From NCBI GenBank assembly GCA_020881915.1, contig JAJFPB010000001.1, positions 1,674,001-1,738,000 on the forward strand: a DNA stretch of 64,000 nucleotides, given 5' to 3'. How positions within the stretch are numbered: position 1 is the stretch's first letter; every line of letters begins with the position of its first letter. Positions 21,935 to 39,125 of the stretch are shown here, piece after piece. A program made the translations under genes and the position numbers. The notes beneath the pieces were generated by a model, which did no database searches, had not been told where the DNA came from, and saw nothing but the letters and a program-made list of their open reading frames with translations. This DNA is from Paramyrothecium sp. XJ0827. Lineage: Eukaryota > Ascomycota > Sordariomycetes > Hypocreales > Stachybotryaceae.

Positions 21935-24849
21935 CCCACCTCCAGGGTAGGGAATCAATCCACGACTTCCACGGTATTGATCAATATGTTGACTTCAATC
22001 CACGTCCACGTCAATCCACGAGACCTGTTGTTATGTAATCCATCCATCCACTGATGGGGGCTCGTGGATTGAGATGTGGATTGACGTGGACGCTAGTCAG
22101 GGGTGGAATGTCTTGATATATTTCGTTAATATTTACTACGTATTTCAACCCAAACACTAACACATCTAATCAGGCAATACCTCCGGCGCGTTTCGACACG
22201 TCGTGACGCGCTATAATGCCCGAACGCGAAGGTTCCTCCATTTACTCGATTCGTACGGTTGGTGAACCTTGAATTTCGAGATGGCGGACTTACCTCTTGA
22301 CCCTAAACTACCGACCAACAACGAGCGGCATGCCGAGGTCCCTCAGCCTGCTCTGGATCCGGACCCCGAAGTCCTCCAACCTTCTACTTGGGCACCGACA
22401 AGTGATGAGGAGCGGAGGATCTTCCGCGTCTGGAAGGAATTCACGCTGGCCGAGCGCAACAAAGATACTCTGTCATGGGTATGGAATTACGGGGTTGAGA
22501 TTCAATCCAAAACATCCCGACGATGGATCTGTATGCCATGTGTGCGCCAGAATACCCCCACACCGCAGTCATACGAATCCAAAGGTACCCAAAACGCTGA
22601 ACTCCACCTCTGGAAAGCTCACGGCTACTGGGATCCATCAGGACGACGATCAACACCGTCACAGAAGAAAGGAGGCAAGAGGGTGCTTGCTTCTATTTCG
22701 GACTTCATGGGCCTCAAACGTTCCGATCCAAAGGATCAAGCACTGGCCAATAGCTTGATCAAACGCTTCGATCGAGGAGAGTTTCAGAAGCTCATTGTCA
22801 ACTGGATAGTCGAAAGCCAGCAATCGTTTAAGCAGGCTGAACACCCTCGATTGCAACAGATTTTCGAATACCTCAATCCAGCGATCAAGGTTACGAGCGC
22901 GCACATTACGGCGAAGACCGTGCACAGACTGGCGGTTCAACAATTCGACCGGTATCATAGCACGGTGCAAGAGGTCTTGAACAGGTCGCCGGGTCAGATC
23001 CACATTGCCTTTGACGGCGCAAGGACCAGGAATCGTCACGCGCTATATGGCGTGACGGCCGTCTTCAGGGACAACGAGAATCAGCTCCAAAAAGTCGTGC
23101 TCGGTATTCCAGAGCTAGTAGAACGGCATACCGGAGAGAACATTGCGGCCGAGATCCTTGAGATCATCAGGTCGTTTGGCATCGAGGACAAGGTCGGTTA
23201 CTTCACTCTCGATAATGCAGCAAACAATGAAACTGCCATGGCAGAGATAGCAGAAGAGCTGAAATTCGATCCGGTGCGACGACGTGTTCGATGCATAGGA
23301 CACATCCTTAATCTTGTTGTTAAATCCCTTCTCTTTGGAAAGGATGTTGATGCGTTTGAGACATCTCTCGTCAAAGGGGAGCCTTTGGCGAGAGCAACCC
23401 ATGACGAGTGGATGCGGAAAGGCCCTGTCGGAAAAGCACATAACTTTGTCGTTTGGGTCCATCGCTCCGATTTGCTGACTCAGTTACTTCGTCAACTGCA
23501 GCAAGACTCATTTGCAGCGTCTGATGATCCTCAAGTTGGAAAGCAACAGCCAGTTGACGTTGTCCTTGATAACGATACTAGATGGTTATCCCAGTACTAT
23601 ATGATAAAACGAATGCTTCGCCTGCAGCCCTTCTACGAAGAATTCATCGCCAAAGCCAAGAGACTACTCCGAGATGCTCGAAAAGGTGAGACAGGACGGA
23701 AGTTTCCCCCCTGCCTCGAGGAGTCCAGCTTCCTCAACGAGAACGATTGGGCGGTGCTGAGGACGTTTGATGAGATCCTCTCCGACTTTCACGTGGTTGT
23801 ACAAGTGCTTCAGGGAGACGGACAGTCGCGATATCGATCGTCTGGAGTTAGGGAAACCTTTGGCTCTATGACCGATGTCCTGGAGGCCTTCGAATTCCTA
23901 CTTGGGAAGCTTGAGGACGCAAAATCGCATGTCGAGAGGCATCCCGAGCCGGAGCAATTTGTTTTCAATATCAACCTTGGCTGGAAGAAGCTCGATAAAT
24001 ACTACAATACTTTGAGGATTCACCAGTATACTACGCCGCGGCTGCCTTACACCCTAGCCTACGATGGGACTACTTCGACGAGGTTTGGGGTCAACAGCAC
24101 CCGGGCTGGATCGATGAAGCGAAGGATATCGTGCAACATCTTTGGGAGACAGAATACAGAGACCTACAAATCACTGTCACGTCTCCCGAAGGCCCGGTTG
24201 TAAAGAGGCGAAAGACGACGTTGTCATCCTTTGATCGGTATCGTAACAGATACCGTCAAAGTCAGCCCTTCGCTGGTCAAGCGGATGAATACGTCCGGTG
24301 GCAAGCCAATGTGTCTGGAAGCGACAGGGACGTCGTCGACCCCGTTGAATATTGGATACTCAAGAGGTTTGAGTACCCGAGGCTATCTCGAATGGCTCTC
24401 GACGTCATGACAGTGCCGGCGATGAGCTCAGAGTGCGAGAGACTGTTCTCCGCCACTGGGTTGATGGTCACGCCCTCCGAAACCGCTTAGACGCTGGGAC
24501 CATTGGACTAATCCAAACGCTGCGATCTTGGTTACGCGCAGGGATAATCGAAGATGCTGATAGCATACTGCTTGACGATACAGCGTTAGAGGAGGCTGTT
24601 GGACGGGCTTGTTTGGAGAAGCACCAGGAATAAGGCAATAGAAGTTTCGGCGATTGGTTCATGAATTACCCGATTAGGAAATCCGAGTGAATGTGACAAG
24701 GGTGTTCCACGAGTTCAATATTATGGACATCAATCCACAGATAGCCTCGTGGACATCAATCCATGAGCACTCTGCTGAGTAAGCCGTCAATTCAATCCAC
24801 GAAGCCGGATATTGACGTGGATGGATTGATTCCCTACCCTGCCCACCTC
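21935..24849 (+). mobile_element. hAT-family DNA transposon with intact ends and target duplication
   Basis: The element proper is 21943-24841 (2,899 bp). It ends in perfect 20-bp terminal inverted repeats, CAGGGTAGGGAATCAATCCA. An 8-bp target-site duplication, CCCACCTC, flanks it at 21935-21942 and 24842-24849; 8 bp is diagnostic of hAT elements. Both subterminal regions carry several copies of a TCAATCCAC-like motif in either orientation, the expected transposase-binding pattern. The single internal gene encodes a BED-finger hAT transposase broken by two frameshifts. Perfect ends and duplication point to a recent insertion. It resembles Restless/Folyt-type fungal hATs in architecture; the exact family was not tested. 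Confidence 0.93.
22281..24633 (+). pseudogene. hAT transposase, two one-base frameshifts
   Basis: The first ATG in frame is at 22281. The N-terminal BED-type zinc finger is visible (CMPC...HLWKAHGY, about residues 85-115). The catalytic RNase H-like core follows, with FDGARTRN and YFTLDNAANN segments. The C-terminal hAT dimerisation domain (MSSECERLFSATG region) is present but needs two changes of frame. The first is near the T run at 24011-24013, where the frame must move so that the text continues EDSPVYYAAAALHPSLRW. The second is near 24477-24478, just after the SATGLMVTPS segment, before RNRLDAGTIGL. Each looks like loss of one base in a short homopolymer. No GT-AG intron explains either. 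As read, the protein stops before the dimerisation domain and should be inactive. No excess of C-to-T stop codons is seen. Confidence 0.85.
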
Positions 24850-27800
24850 TGCATGCTAATCAGCTACTGCCCTGCATTAAGCACCAGCGGCCGCGCAAAT
24901 ACGACTATAGACACCGAGAACCCGGATACTGTAAGCGAGTCGCACGAATAAGACATTAGTATGTGGTCAAGTTGGTGTTTAACAGGGGTAGAGGAAAGGT
25001 CGTCAAGGGTCCCCCGCGTAGACTTGAAAATAATGCGTCGGCGGGGTGCCAGGGTTACATCCAATATCTTGCCAAGACGGGGGCTATAATCACGCCAGCA
25101 CCCGTCTCGTCCCGCAGGAACGGTTGTGGCTGTAGTGGCTGTCTGCAAGTGCAATTTCCACCGTCCGTGGTGCATTTGCCAAGACATTTCCCTGGTGCAG
25201 AACACGGATCATCGGCACATCTTGAAGTTAATGGCAGAGCGTGGGGGCCATGTAAGTCGCGTGCTCAGCAGAATAGGAAGCTGTTGTGTAAGTGAGTGCG
25301 GCTGTTCCTTGTCATGAAGCTAGGGTTTTCCGCGGAAGGCCAGTCTGGAAGCAGAGCATTGATTCGAGTAAAGCGAACGCCATACTGGTGGCGAGGCTTA
25401 TGACGCCTAGAATCTCATGATGGTGAGTGTCGCAACGAAGTAGATCAAGGGTGTATGCCTCCCGCGTAGCCCGAGACAACCCCCAACCCGTAAGCGAGCA
25501 TTGAGACAGAGAGTATTCACGTGGAAACGAGACTACATTTGCTTTTTGGAATGTACCTTTGCAAAATTTGTGATATGCGGGTCGAGGTTGCAAAAGAGAC
25601 GAGTCAGGAAGGCTTCTGAGCACGCAACCGCTCCAAGACGGGCTAGGCAGCACTTGTTATGTAATTGTGGTAAGGGCGTCCTTCAGAAGTGCATCTTTCA
25701 AAGCCTTTGAGAGGCATCATGCTTCGGTGAGCGTATTGCCGATGGAGACAAGAAGCCTTACCTGGTACAATTTGTCCTATTCTAGAAAGAATCGGCATTG
25801 ATGTTGGCTGCAATAACATGTCAAGAATCATGCTCAGCGTGGCCTTTGTCGGTGGCTGGCTATTCCACTCCTCCTGGTCAAAAGCGACCAGGGATCTTTG
25901 ATCATGCATTTCCATGGCCTGGGCCTGGCGAAAAGTCCCTGACATGTTTATCAGCTGAACCGCACATGCCCAGTCTATCACACTGCTTCAACACGGCCCG
26001 AGGTTCTGGAACGTTGGGGTAATGGAAATGATCAAGCAATAGCTCGTTGGACGGCGAGCCCGAGCTCAAAGCTTGCCGTACATCCCGCCACGCGGGAAAC
26101 ACCTAGACACGATCACAACTGGGCAAGCGGCTTCCAACGCAGCAACATCTTCGACGGCTACCGCTGTAAGGGAAAATAATATTAACCGCGCCAAGCAGGG
26201 CGGTGGGGCAGCGCCGAAGCCAATCCTCATTAAGGGTTTAAGGTAGAAGGCAAAAGGTTCAAAGTCCAATGTCCGGTATCCAAATGAATGGCCAAGCGAG
26301 ATGTTCTCGGAAATGTACCGGAGGGGCTGATCACAGCCCCATTGCAAGCTATAGGGATGAAGCTGACCCCATAGGACAAAAGCTCCCACATCCACTCCGA
26401 AGCCTGGCAATCCGGGGGGGGAGGGTGTGAGCGGGAAACGGGGCTAGAACCAGGGATGCAAATAGCTGAGGTCCATCTCTCGGGTGAAGTGGTGTGCGCC
26501 TTTGTGTTCGACATTTAGGGAAATGTCAAATTGCAGCTAGGAGTCCGCCGGACTCAGAGCCATGGTAGACGCGGCGAGGGCGGGTGAGGTCCAGCAGTGC
26601 ACAGTGGGCTATATCGCGAAGTTGTCAACGTCGTTGCGATATCTGCTGGGTGGTAGCCAAGGCGATCAGATCAGTCTTGGCGCAGAAACGGCCCGGAGGC
26701 CAAGAAATGCAGGATGCCATCACCGACTCGTTTCCCTGTTCAATGTTACCTTACCCTGCTACGAGGATGGAGAAAACGCCCACGTTGCAGAGGGTGCAGG
26801 GCGTGAAGGGTTGATGGAGACAATGAGATGAAGGGAGGCCGACCTCGTCTCTGCGGAACGGACGTCGAGCCTCATGCCCAGTGGCGTTGCATTGCATTTC
26901 GGGTAGCGAATACTGAGGGGCTACCTAAGCCCGCTGCAGAATCTGTAGAGTAACGCCGAGGAATGGCGGAGCCGGTACCCTTAAAATGCTGCACTTGCCG
27001 TCACTGATCTGTCTAGGAGACCCCACTGCATGACGAAAGGGAAAGCGGAGGTTAACCCACCGGCTCGCACTGTGCCAGTATCCTGTACATGAACAACCGC
27101 CAAAAGCGCAGCATCCTGCCGCTGAAATCTCGAGCTGGGGGGTACCGCTACCTGCTCAATATTGCGATCTGGGCCTTCCCGATGCATCTCCGCCGACTCC
27201 GGGCTTCCGTCGACGTCAACACCAGCAATCCTAGAAACAAACATCATGTCTTCTTGAACCTGTCATTGTCGCGACAACATAACAAAACTGCTCTATGTGC
27301 CTGACGTCCTTTGTCAAATTTCTCCCATGAAATTCACCCGATTGTGTCGTTCAATCCATGTGAACTCGCCACCACCGACACCTACAATATGCGCTCAGCT
27401 ACCGCCTGGCCCTTGGTTCCCACGGTGTGCAATCGTGAAGGGCCTTCACCGTGGGCGTTTTTAGCACCGACTAGGATACCTCGTGTGGAGACGCTGGACC
27501 CCGTCGCCGCTCAATCGCCGTCCCGTATTGGTCCCGGGGCGATGGCGCAATCGGCGCTCGATATTTCATGTTTTCTGTCCGGTGTGGCTCGTCCAAAGCC
27601 GGACGACGCCAGATGGTCCCGTTCCAATCACTTCATCGGTCCAGCTCCAGACTTGGACGAAAATGAAAGAAAAATATCCACCGGCCGCAGCCCAGGGGAT
27701 CCCCTCCATCCACACTGAGCACGCAATCGGGTGGTTCTCTTGGCATAACACGCCCTTGACGCCAACACTCTCATACTTTTCGCTCATCACCGGCCGGGCA

Positions 27801-28505
27801 GAGCGTTGGAAACAGAACCGCACGCCCTCACACCCTGCACCCAGTCCATCCAGGCGCAGACTTCGCACACCACCAGGTCGGTGCCCCTGCTCCCGACAGC
27901 CCGGTCCTCCATCACTTTTTCCTTCCTATCCCTCACATTCGTGCACCTGCACTCATACGATCATTTGTTTCGCCCAGCCCGGACCGTCGGCCATCCAAGC
28001 CCTCCCGCAGCGTAAGCACAACATCAGTCTTGGCTGAGACGCCACGTTCGGCAGAGGTATAGATCTATCAGACTGGGTTTTCTACCACTGTCGACAACGA
28101 TCGTCTTCGCAGACAACCTACCTGTATTGATAAATACATCGGTCGCCTCCACCCTTCTCTTCTTCCCCTCCTACAACGCACCCTCATCCCTTGCTTCGCT
28201 CCTCCGTATCCGGCTTTACAGTTGGACTTTTGGCGACCAGGGCCCCAGCGAGAGCACCACCCGTCACAGAGGAACGTCATTCCCTCGGACGGTCACACAA
28301 TCTCGTTTTTAAACAAACTTCTGACAGACCGACTACGCCTGTTTCGTTCATCAGTACCCGCTGAGCTTCTCAATAAGCTTCGCCTTTTCCCCCTTTCAGG
28401 AACATCTTTTCCTCTTGCATCCTCTTGCATCTTCCTCTTCCACTTCCACTTCCACTCCCACTCCCACAGCTTTTTCCTGGCCTTGACGGCCGTTAATAGT
28501 CCATC
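24850..28505. other. 3.7-kb intergenic region ending in the sulfate permease leader
   Basis: No conserved gene was recognised between the transposon and the sulfate permease. The last 600 bases are C/T-rich, with a 10-bp direct repeat (CCTCTTGCAT twice, 28411-28430) and CTTCCA-like repeats just before the ATG. This is typical of highly expressed fungal promoters and 5' leaders. Confidence 0.4.
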
Positions 28506-31154
28506 ATGGCTGTTACTACCAAGGAAAAGGTTGCCAAAGCCCTAGGTTTTGACTCCCCAAAACGCGATGACGATACCCCGTCCATCTCCAACGCCGATCC
28601 CTTCATTGAGCCTGAGCCCACGGTCCGGGAATTTATCGAAGAGCTCACGCCTTCCCTCCGAGAAGTCGGAAGGTATTTTTACAATCTTTTCCCCTTCATC
28701 CATTGGATTGGCAAGTACAACCTGACATGGTTTCTTGGTGATCTGATTGCTGGTAAGTCCATGCATCTTCTCCGCACTTCCCGCTCCTGTTCGTGATACT
28801 AAGACATTACCCTGCAGGCGTTACGGTCGGCGCTGTCGTTGTGCCTCAGAGTATGGCCTATGCCCAGCTCGCTGCACTTGAACCTCAATATGGCTTGTAC
28901 TCGTCCTTTATGGGCGTGCTGATCTATTGGTTTTTCGCTACTTCCAAGGATATTACCATTGGTGTAAGTAAATTTCATCACATTCATACAGTCCATCTAG
29001 CTTGCTCCCCACTGCGCGTTCCATGCCGGGCAAATTACTAACGTTGGATGTTCAGCCTGTCGCTGTAATGTCTCAGGTCACCGGAAACGTCGTCTTGAGG
29101 GCTGCTGAAAGCCTACCAGATGTCCCAGGCCACGTTGTTGCTTCCGCTCTAGCCGTCATCACAGGTGCTATCATCACTTTCCTCGGTCTCGCTCGTTTGG
29201 GATGGCTTGTCGAGTTCATTCCTCTTCCCGCCATTTGCGCCTTCATGACCGGCTCGGCCGTCAACATCGCTGCCGGCCAGGTTTCCAAGCTCATGGGCAT
29301 CAAAATCCCCAACAGTCGCGCTGCCCCTTACCGGGTCATCATCGATACGCTCCGCTTCCTCCCAGATACTAAGCTTGACGCTGCTCTTGGTCTTTCATCT
29401 TTGGCTATGCTCTACCTGGTCCGTGGCACGTGCTCGTGGCTTGCCAAGAAGCAGCCTCATCGTGCCAAGCTTTTCTTCTTCATCTCCACCCTCCGAACTG
29501 CCTTCGTCATCCTGCTGTATACGGGTATTAGTGCAGGAATGAACCTTCACCACAGGGACAAGCCTCGTGTCAGCATTCTGAAGCACGTTCCTACCGGTAC
29601 GTCATCTCATCTGCGGACCTCTGGTGCATTGCTTATGCTAACATCCTGCTCTAGGTTTTCAACACGCTGCTGTTCCGACGATGAACAACTCTATTCTTTC
29701 GACCCTTGCTCCTGAGCTGCCGGCCGCTGTCATAGTCATGCTTATCGAGCACATTTCCATCTCCAAGTCGTTCGGTCGTGTGAACAACTACACCATCAAC
29801 CCTTCTCAGGAACTTGTTGCCATCGGCGTTACGAACCTGCTCGGTCCTTTCCTTGGAGCGTACCCCGCCACAGGGTCCTTCTCGCGAACTGCCATCAAGT
29901 CAAAGGCTGGCGTGCGGACTCCGTTCGCTGGTGTTATCACCGGCATCGTCGTTCTGCTTGCTCTTTACGCCCTTCCAGCTGTTTTCTTCTACATTCCGAA
30001 TGCCGCTCTTGCTGGTGTCATCATCCACGCTGTGCTCGATGTCATCACTCCCCCCAAGGTCGTCCTCCACTTTTGGCGTATATCCCCGCTCGAGGTCATA
30101 ATCTTCTTCGCTGGCGTTTTGGCTACCATTTTTGATACCATCGAAACAGGTGTCTATGTGACCATCTGTGTGTCTTTTGCCGTCGTCATCTTCCGCCTCT
30201 TCCTTAGCAAGGGACGCCTATTGGGCATTGCCCGTATCCGCACCGCCAAAGCCACCAGCGGAGGCACAGCTGGCGATGAGAAGAATGGGGCTCAGGCTAG
30301 TATTGATGACTCCGAAACTTCAATCCGTACTGGGTTCCTCCCTCTTGACCATGAAGACGGTTCAAACCCACGAGTTGCCCTTCGCAGCCCGTACCCTGGT
30401 GTCTTCATTTACCGCTTCGCTGAGGGCTTCAACTACCCCAATGCTTCCCACTACTTGGATCATCTCACCTCGGTCGTTTTCAAGGAGACGCGTCGAACGG
30501 ATCCCAGTTTGCTTGGCAAAGTCGGAGTAAGTATCTTCCCATACCTCACCAATCAAATCATAATCAAGAGATATATGTTAACACTCTTCTGAACAGGATC
30601 GGCCTTGGAATGACCCCACTCCACGCAACGCAAAGTTGTTAGAGGATGATGAGCGACCAATCCTCAAGGCCATCATTCTCGACTTCTCCACCGTTAACAA
30701 CATCGACGTTACGTCAGCACAGACTCTGATCGATGTGCGCAACCAGTTAGACCGCTACGCCGCCCCGGAAACAGTGGATTGGCATTTTGCCAACATTGAG
30801 AACCGTTGGACCAAGCGAGCACTTGCAGCTGCAGGATTCGGATACCGAACTCCCAAGGCCAGAAACGGAGAAGGTGCGGGCCAGTGGAAGACAATATTCA
30901 GCATCGCAGACCTGGGTGGTTCCGACAGTGCTGCCGCCGCCGCAGCGGCCGGAAAGTCCAGCCAGACCAAGTACGACGATATCGAGCAGGTTGGGTCCAG
31001 TGATGGAGGTGCTTCATCCGACCGCGACATTCCTAGGGATCCCACTAGCTCACGTCTCGTGGCTGTTCAGGGTCTGAACCGCCCGTTCTTCCATTTCGAT
31101 CTACACGAAGCTGTCGAGGCAGCCGTGGCGAATGCCGAGCTTAAGGAATACTAA
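28506..31154 (+). CDS. sulfate permease (SLC26/SulP family), five exons
   Basis: Product of about 787 aa. Exons are 28506-28752, 28818-28963, 29056-29596, 29655-30526 and 30597-31154; introns of 65, 92, 58 and 70 nt have good donors (mostly GTAAGT) and phases agree. It is a plasma-membrane sulfate importer feeding sulfur assimilation. Residues 83-113 hold the SulP signature region (GVTVGAVVVPQSMAYAQLA, then the LEPQYGLYSSF helix). About ten to twelve hydrophobic spans follow, including GPVAVMSQVTGNV and the EHISISKSFGR-NPSQEL-GAYPATGSFSRTAIKSKAG segments typical of the fungal subfamily. The C-terminal cytosolic STAS domain is at about residues 620-690 (AIILDFSTVNNIDVTSAQTL), beginning near the exon 4/5 boundary. 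Length matches fungal SUL1/SUL2/CYS-14-type transporters. The gene is intact and sits among accessory DNA. Which sulfate permease paralogue it is cannot be told here. Confidence 0.95.
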
Positions 31155-31829
31155 GCGGGTATTTTTATTAGTTTTTCTTTTTCTTTTTCTTTTGACTTTA
31201 TTCGCAAGCGATGATATCGTCCTATGTAAATAGAGGTTGGTTGATGTACGTCCGGTGTCTTCGTCAAGACAGTCGGGCCTCAACCACGTGCTTGGATCGT
31301 TATATCGGGTCATTGATGGGTTACTCAAGAGCCGACGTGGACAGACTGCCGTCCTGAATATATGGCAGTGAGCAGACGCAAAGAGCGTCGTTCATTTACA
31401 CACCTACTTTTCTCGTATCGCAGCATTTGCCTAAGCTCATTGCAACACGTGCTGTAATCTCTTCCTACAGTAGCATCTTGAGTTTTCGTGAATGTATTCA
31501 AGAAGATTTCCTCGGGTGGACTAATGCAGGCAGGACTCGATCCAGAGTTAGGGTTGTGCTGATTGGGGGCGGAATGCTCGTCCCCGCATTTGGAACTGGA
31601 TATCGGATACAGCCTCATGACCTCCCAGCGCAGAATTACTCGAATTGGATGATATTGAGACTATAAGTCACAATTCTTACAGTTACAACTCGGGTTGACT
31701 CGCCTTACACTGCACGCCTACCCATTTCCCAGTGTCTTGGCCTGATCTGGCTTCATGGATGAAAATCAAGACGCGATGCCACTGGAAGCGCAGTGAAGTT
31801 GGTGCCTCTCAGCAATTTAGGCCGCTATC
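31155..31829. other. intergenic, 3' region of the sulfate permease
   Basis: It starts with a T-rich stretch (31165-31192) likely to belong to the 3' UTR and polyadenylation region. No further gene was recognised before the HET fragment. Confidence 0.4.
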
Positions 31830-32276
31830 ATGCTCCTCATCAACGTTCAGACGCTAAAACTTGAGGAGTTCTTCGGGGATGAGACGCCTGGGTACGTCAT
31901 TCTCTCACATACGTGGGAGGCTGATGAAGTCACTTTCGAAGACTGGATGGATCCCGCCATCGCGCAGGCAAAGAGGGGCTACACCAAGATCATCAAGACA
32001 TGCGAAATCGCCAAGGCACGCTTTGGCGTGGATTATGTGTGGGTCGACACCAACTGCATCGATAAACGCAGCAGCGCGGAGCTCTCCGAAGCCATAAACT
32101 CCATGTTCATATGGTATCGCAAAGCCAAGGTTTGCCTTGCCTACCTCGCCGACGTAAGTCTCGATGAAGGCGCGGATCGTCAGCCGGAGGACTGGAACAA
32201 GGCCATCGCCGAGCCCGGTTGGAACGCCGGCGGGCGCTTTCTGCGTTGTCGCGAGGAGTTTCGAGCCAGGCAATAG
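31830..32276 (+). pseudogene. truncated HET-domain gene fragment
   Basis: The 148-residue frame starts like a complete HET protein (MLLINVQTLKLEEFFGD). It contains the first HET blocks: YVILSHTWEADEVTFEDW at about residues 22-39, the GYTKI helix, and YVWVDTNCIDKRSSAELSEAINSMF. The third HET block, normally a WFTRGWTLQELLAP-like motif, should follow near residue 130; the sequence there is only weakly similar and runs into a TAG stop. Nothing of the long C-terminal part of HET proteins is visible downstream. HET proteins trigger incompatibility or cell-death responses. This copy lacks a recognisable third block and is most likely a relic; a functional short HET protein is possible but less likely. 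Confidence 0.7.
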
Positions 32277-33485
32277 GCTTTGCATATCAAGGTTGTCTCT
32301 GACTGGCAACGCGAGCCCTCACGCTGAGGCAGGTTGTAGTAACGTGCAGGTATCTACAATATTCTCTTTGCCGTTTACTTCGGGCTCGGGAATGAGGTCG
32401 ATACTACAGAGCTTTGAAACCCTAATGAGGTGGATGGGGTCCCGAATTGCTATGCATGTTCCCCTTTCCTAAATCTAGAATCTCTCATCTACACGGTCTT
32501 TTTCTCACTTTCCATTCCAATTATAAGTTGGATCTGTGCAGTAGGCTTTAGTGCAGTGTTCTGACGAAGTTCCTCATAGCCATGATCGCTCACTTTTGAC
32601 AAGTACTCCTCTACTAACATAAATCTAGATCTGTGTCTGCTTGGGATCGTCAAGGTCATGGTCTGGCATTCATGTTCTCGAGATATGTTGTTGAACTTGG
32701 AGTTGGCCGAAGTAGCATTGAAGCAGCCTTGCATTTGCGATTAACAGATTTTGCGTTCTTTGGAAAGTCGGATCTTTGTTACGAGGCCTAGCGCACCTCC
32801 CCCAAGGAAAATCAGAACCTCCGAAGAAGAAGATTGTCATTTATCGCCGACCAGACTCCCGCGTCAAAGTAGCACTATATCGACTCACCCCACAGTCCTA
32901 GGATCACTTTATTGCTACTTGAGCGTTCCGTTCCACGGAGACAGCCCCAGCTGTAGGTCTTGAGACTGAAAACGTCACATCTTGGATCTCGCCAATGCCA
33001 GGAAGATCTTCTCGACGTCCGACTTGGACCGCAACACGAGAATAAGCTTCAGACTAAAAGTTAGGCTCAGTGGCCATGATCTGCGACTACGCTTAACAAA
33101 TAATCCTGGAGTCCATAGGAATATGCAGAGTGTCCTTGATCCAACCGATGATACGTTGACGGCCCCATTTAGGATTAAATTAAGGACGGCAGAATCAAAT
33201 ACAGTATAAATCACGGTCACATACGTCTCATTAATCCATATGCGGTCGCCAATTCAACATGGGATTGTTAGGAGACATGGGGGCTACTGTTTCCCATTGG
33301 TAGCTTTCCGAAAGGCCCCCAAATTCTGAAACCCAGTGAATCAAACTTGTCGAGCCCGGACGCCATTCAATTTCCTTACATCTCCTCTTATCTTGATCGG
33401 CCAAGTTTTTTTCGTTGCCTAATATTTGCAATTGTCTTCCAGCGACCTGGAGATCATCAGAGCAAAGACCGCTTCCCATACGACC
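32277..33485. other. intergenic
   Basis: No gene was recognised. Weak similarity to the end of a HET protein may continue for a few dozen bases after 32276, with stops. The last part should contain the CFEM gene promoter. Confidence 0.4.
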
Positions 33486-34394
33486 ATGAAGCCCGCATAT
33501 GTTTCTCTACTTTTCGTCGCGGTGCTTAACGCCCAGTTCAACAATCTGCGAGATCTTCCCCAATGCAGCATACAATGTTTTGAGTCTGCGGTGGCTGCAG
33601 AATCAAATTGTTCGATTGACGACACTGAATGTATATGCAGGTATTTGGACGCTATCCTAACACCTGCTGCTCCTTGCCTTGTGGAAGCATGCGGCGAAGA
33701 CGTCATTACTGGTAAGTCATGGCCCATGCTTATACAGAACCTATAATTGGGGCGAATCAATTGCTTATGGGGCAGATATTGTTGTACCTGCGATAAGTCG
33801 ATTATGCGGGCGTGGGCCCTCAAGCTCAGATATCTCGACAGCCCTTAGTAGCACACCAGCATTCTCGGACGATTTCATTCGCACCTCGACTCAGATGCCA
33901 GGCGTATCTGTAACTGTTTCGTCGATATCTAGAATTAGAGCCGACACTAGCTCAATAACAATTATTGAAACCGATAACTCATCCCAGATATCGCAAAGCC
34001 CGCTATCTACCAACACCGAATCACTCGTTTCGGGCACCGGGAACCCAGAACTTCAGAGCACGAGTATGTTTCGTAGGTGCGGCTAAGTATTACTATGGGC
34101 TAACCCTGGCCTGTAGGGAGAGCTGAAAATCGGGCGTGGGTAGCCGGTCCTGTGGTAGGAACTGCCTTTGGGCTAACACTCATATTCGCGGGCGTTTGGC
34201 TGTGGAATCTACGAAGGCAGAGTAAGCCACGGTCTCCGTCGCCACTCGGAAAAGCACAACTACACTCAGACTGCATACCGAACTCGAGGGTTGCCGAGTT
34301 AATGACTGCAGAAGGACGATATGAGTTAGAAGGGAAGACCAGAGTACCCCAGGGCTTAGACGACATATTGACACCTAGGGAATTGCCGGCGTGA
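33486..34394 (+). CDS. CFEM-domain membrane protein, three exons
   Basis: Product of about 263 aa. Exons are 33486-33711, 33776-34063 and 34117-34394; introns of 64 and 53 nt (GTAAGT and GTATGT donors, the second with a GCTAAC branch) keep phase. The start is the ATG at 33486, which gives a signal peptide (MKPAYVSLLFVAVLNA). The CFEM domain occupies about residues 20-90 with the usual eight cysteines (LPQCSIQCF, CSIDDTECICR, PCLVEACG, then the last Cys in RLCGRG after the splice). A Ser/Thr-rich stalk of about 75 residues follows, then one transmembrane helix (VVGTAFGLTLIFAGVWLW) ending in a basic RRQSK, and a cytosolic tail of about 55 residues. CFEM proteins bind haem or act at the cell surface; the transmembrane form rather than a GPI anchor suggests a receptor-like or anchored surface role. 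That role is inference. Confidence 0.88.
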
Positions 34395-39125
<4,731 letters not shown>

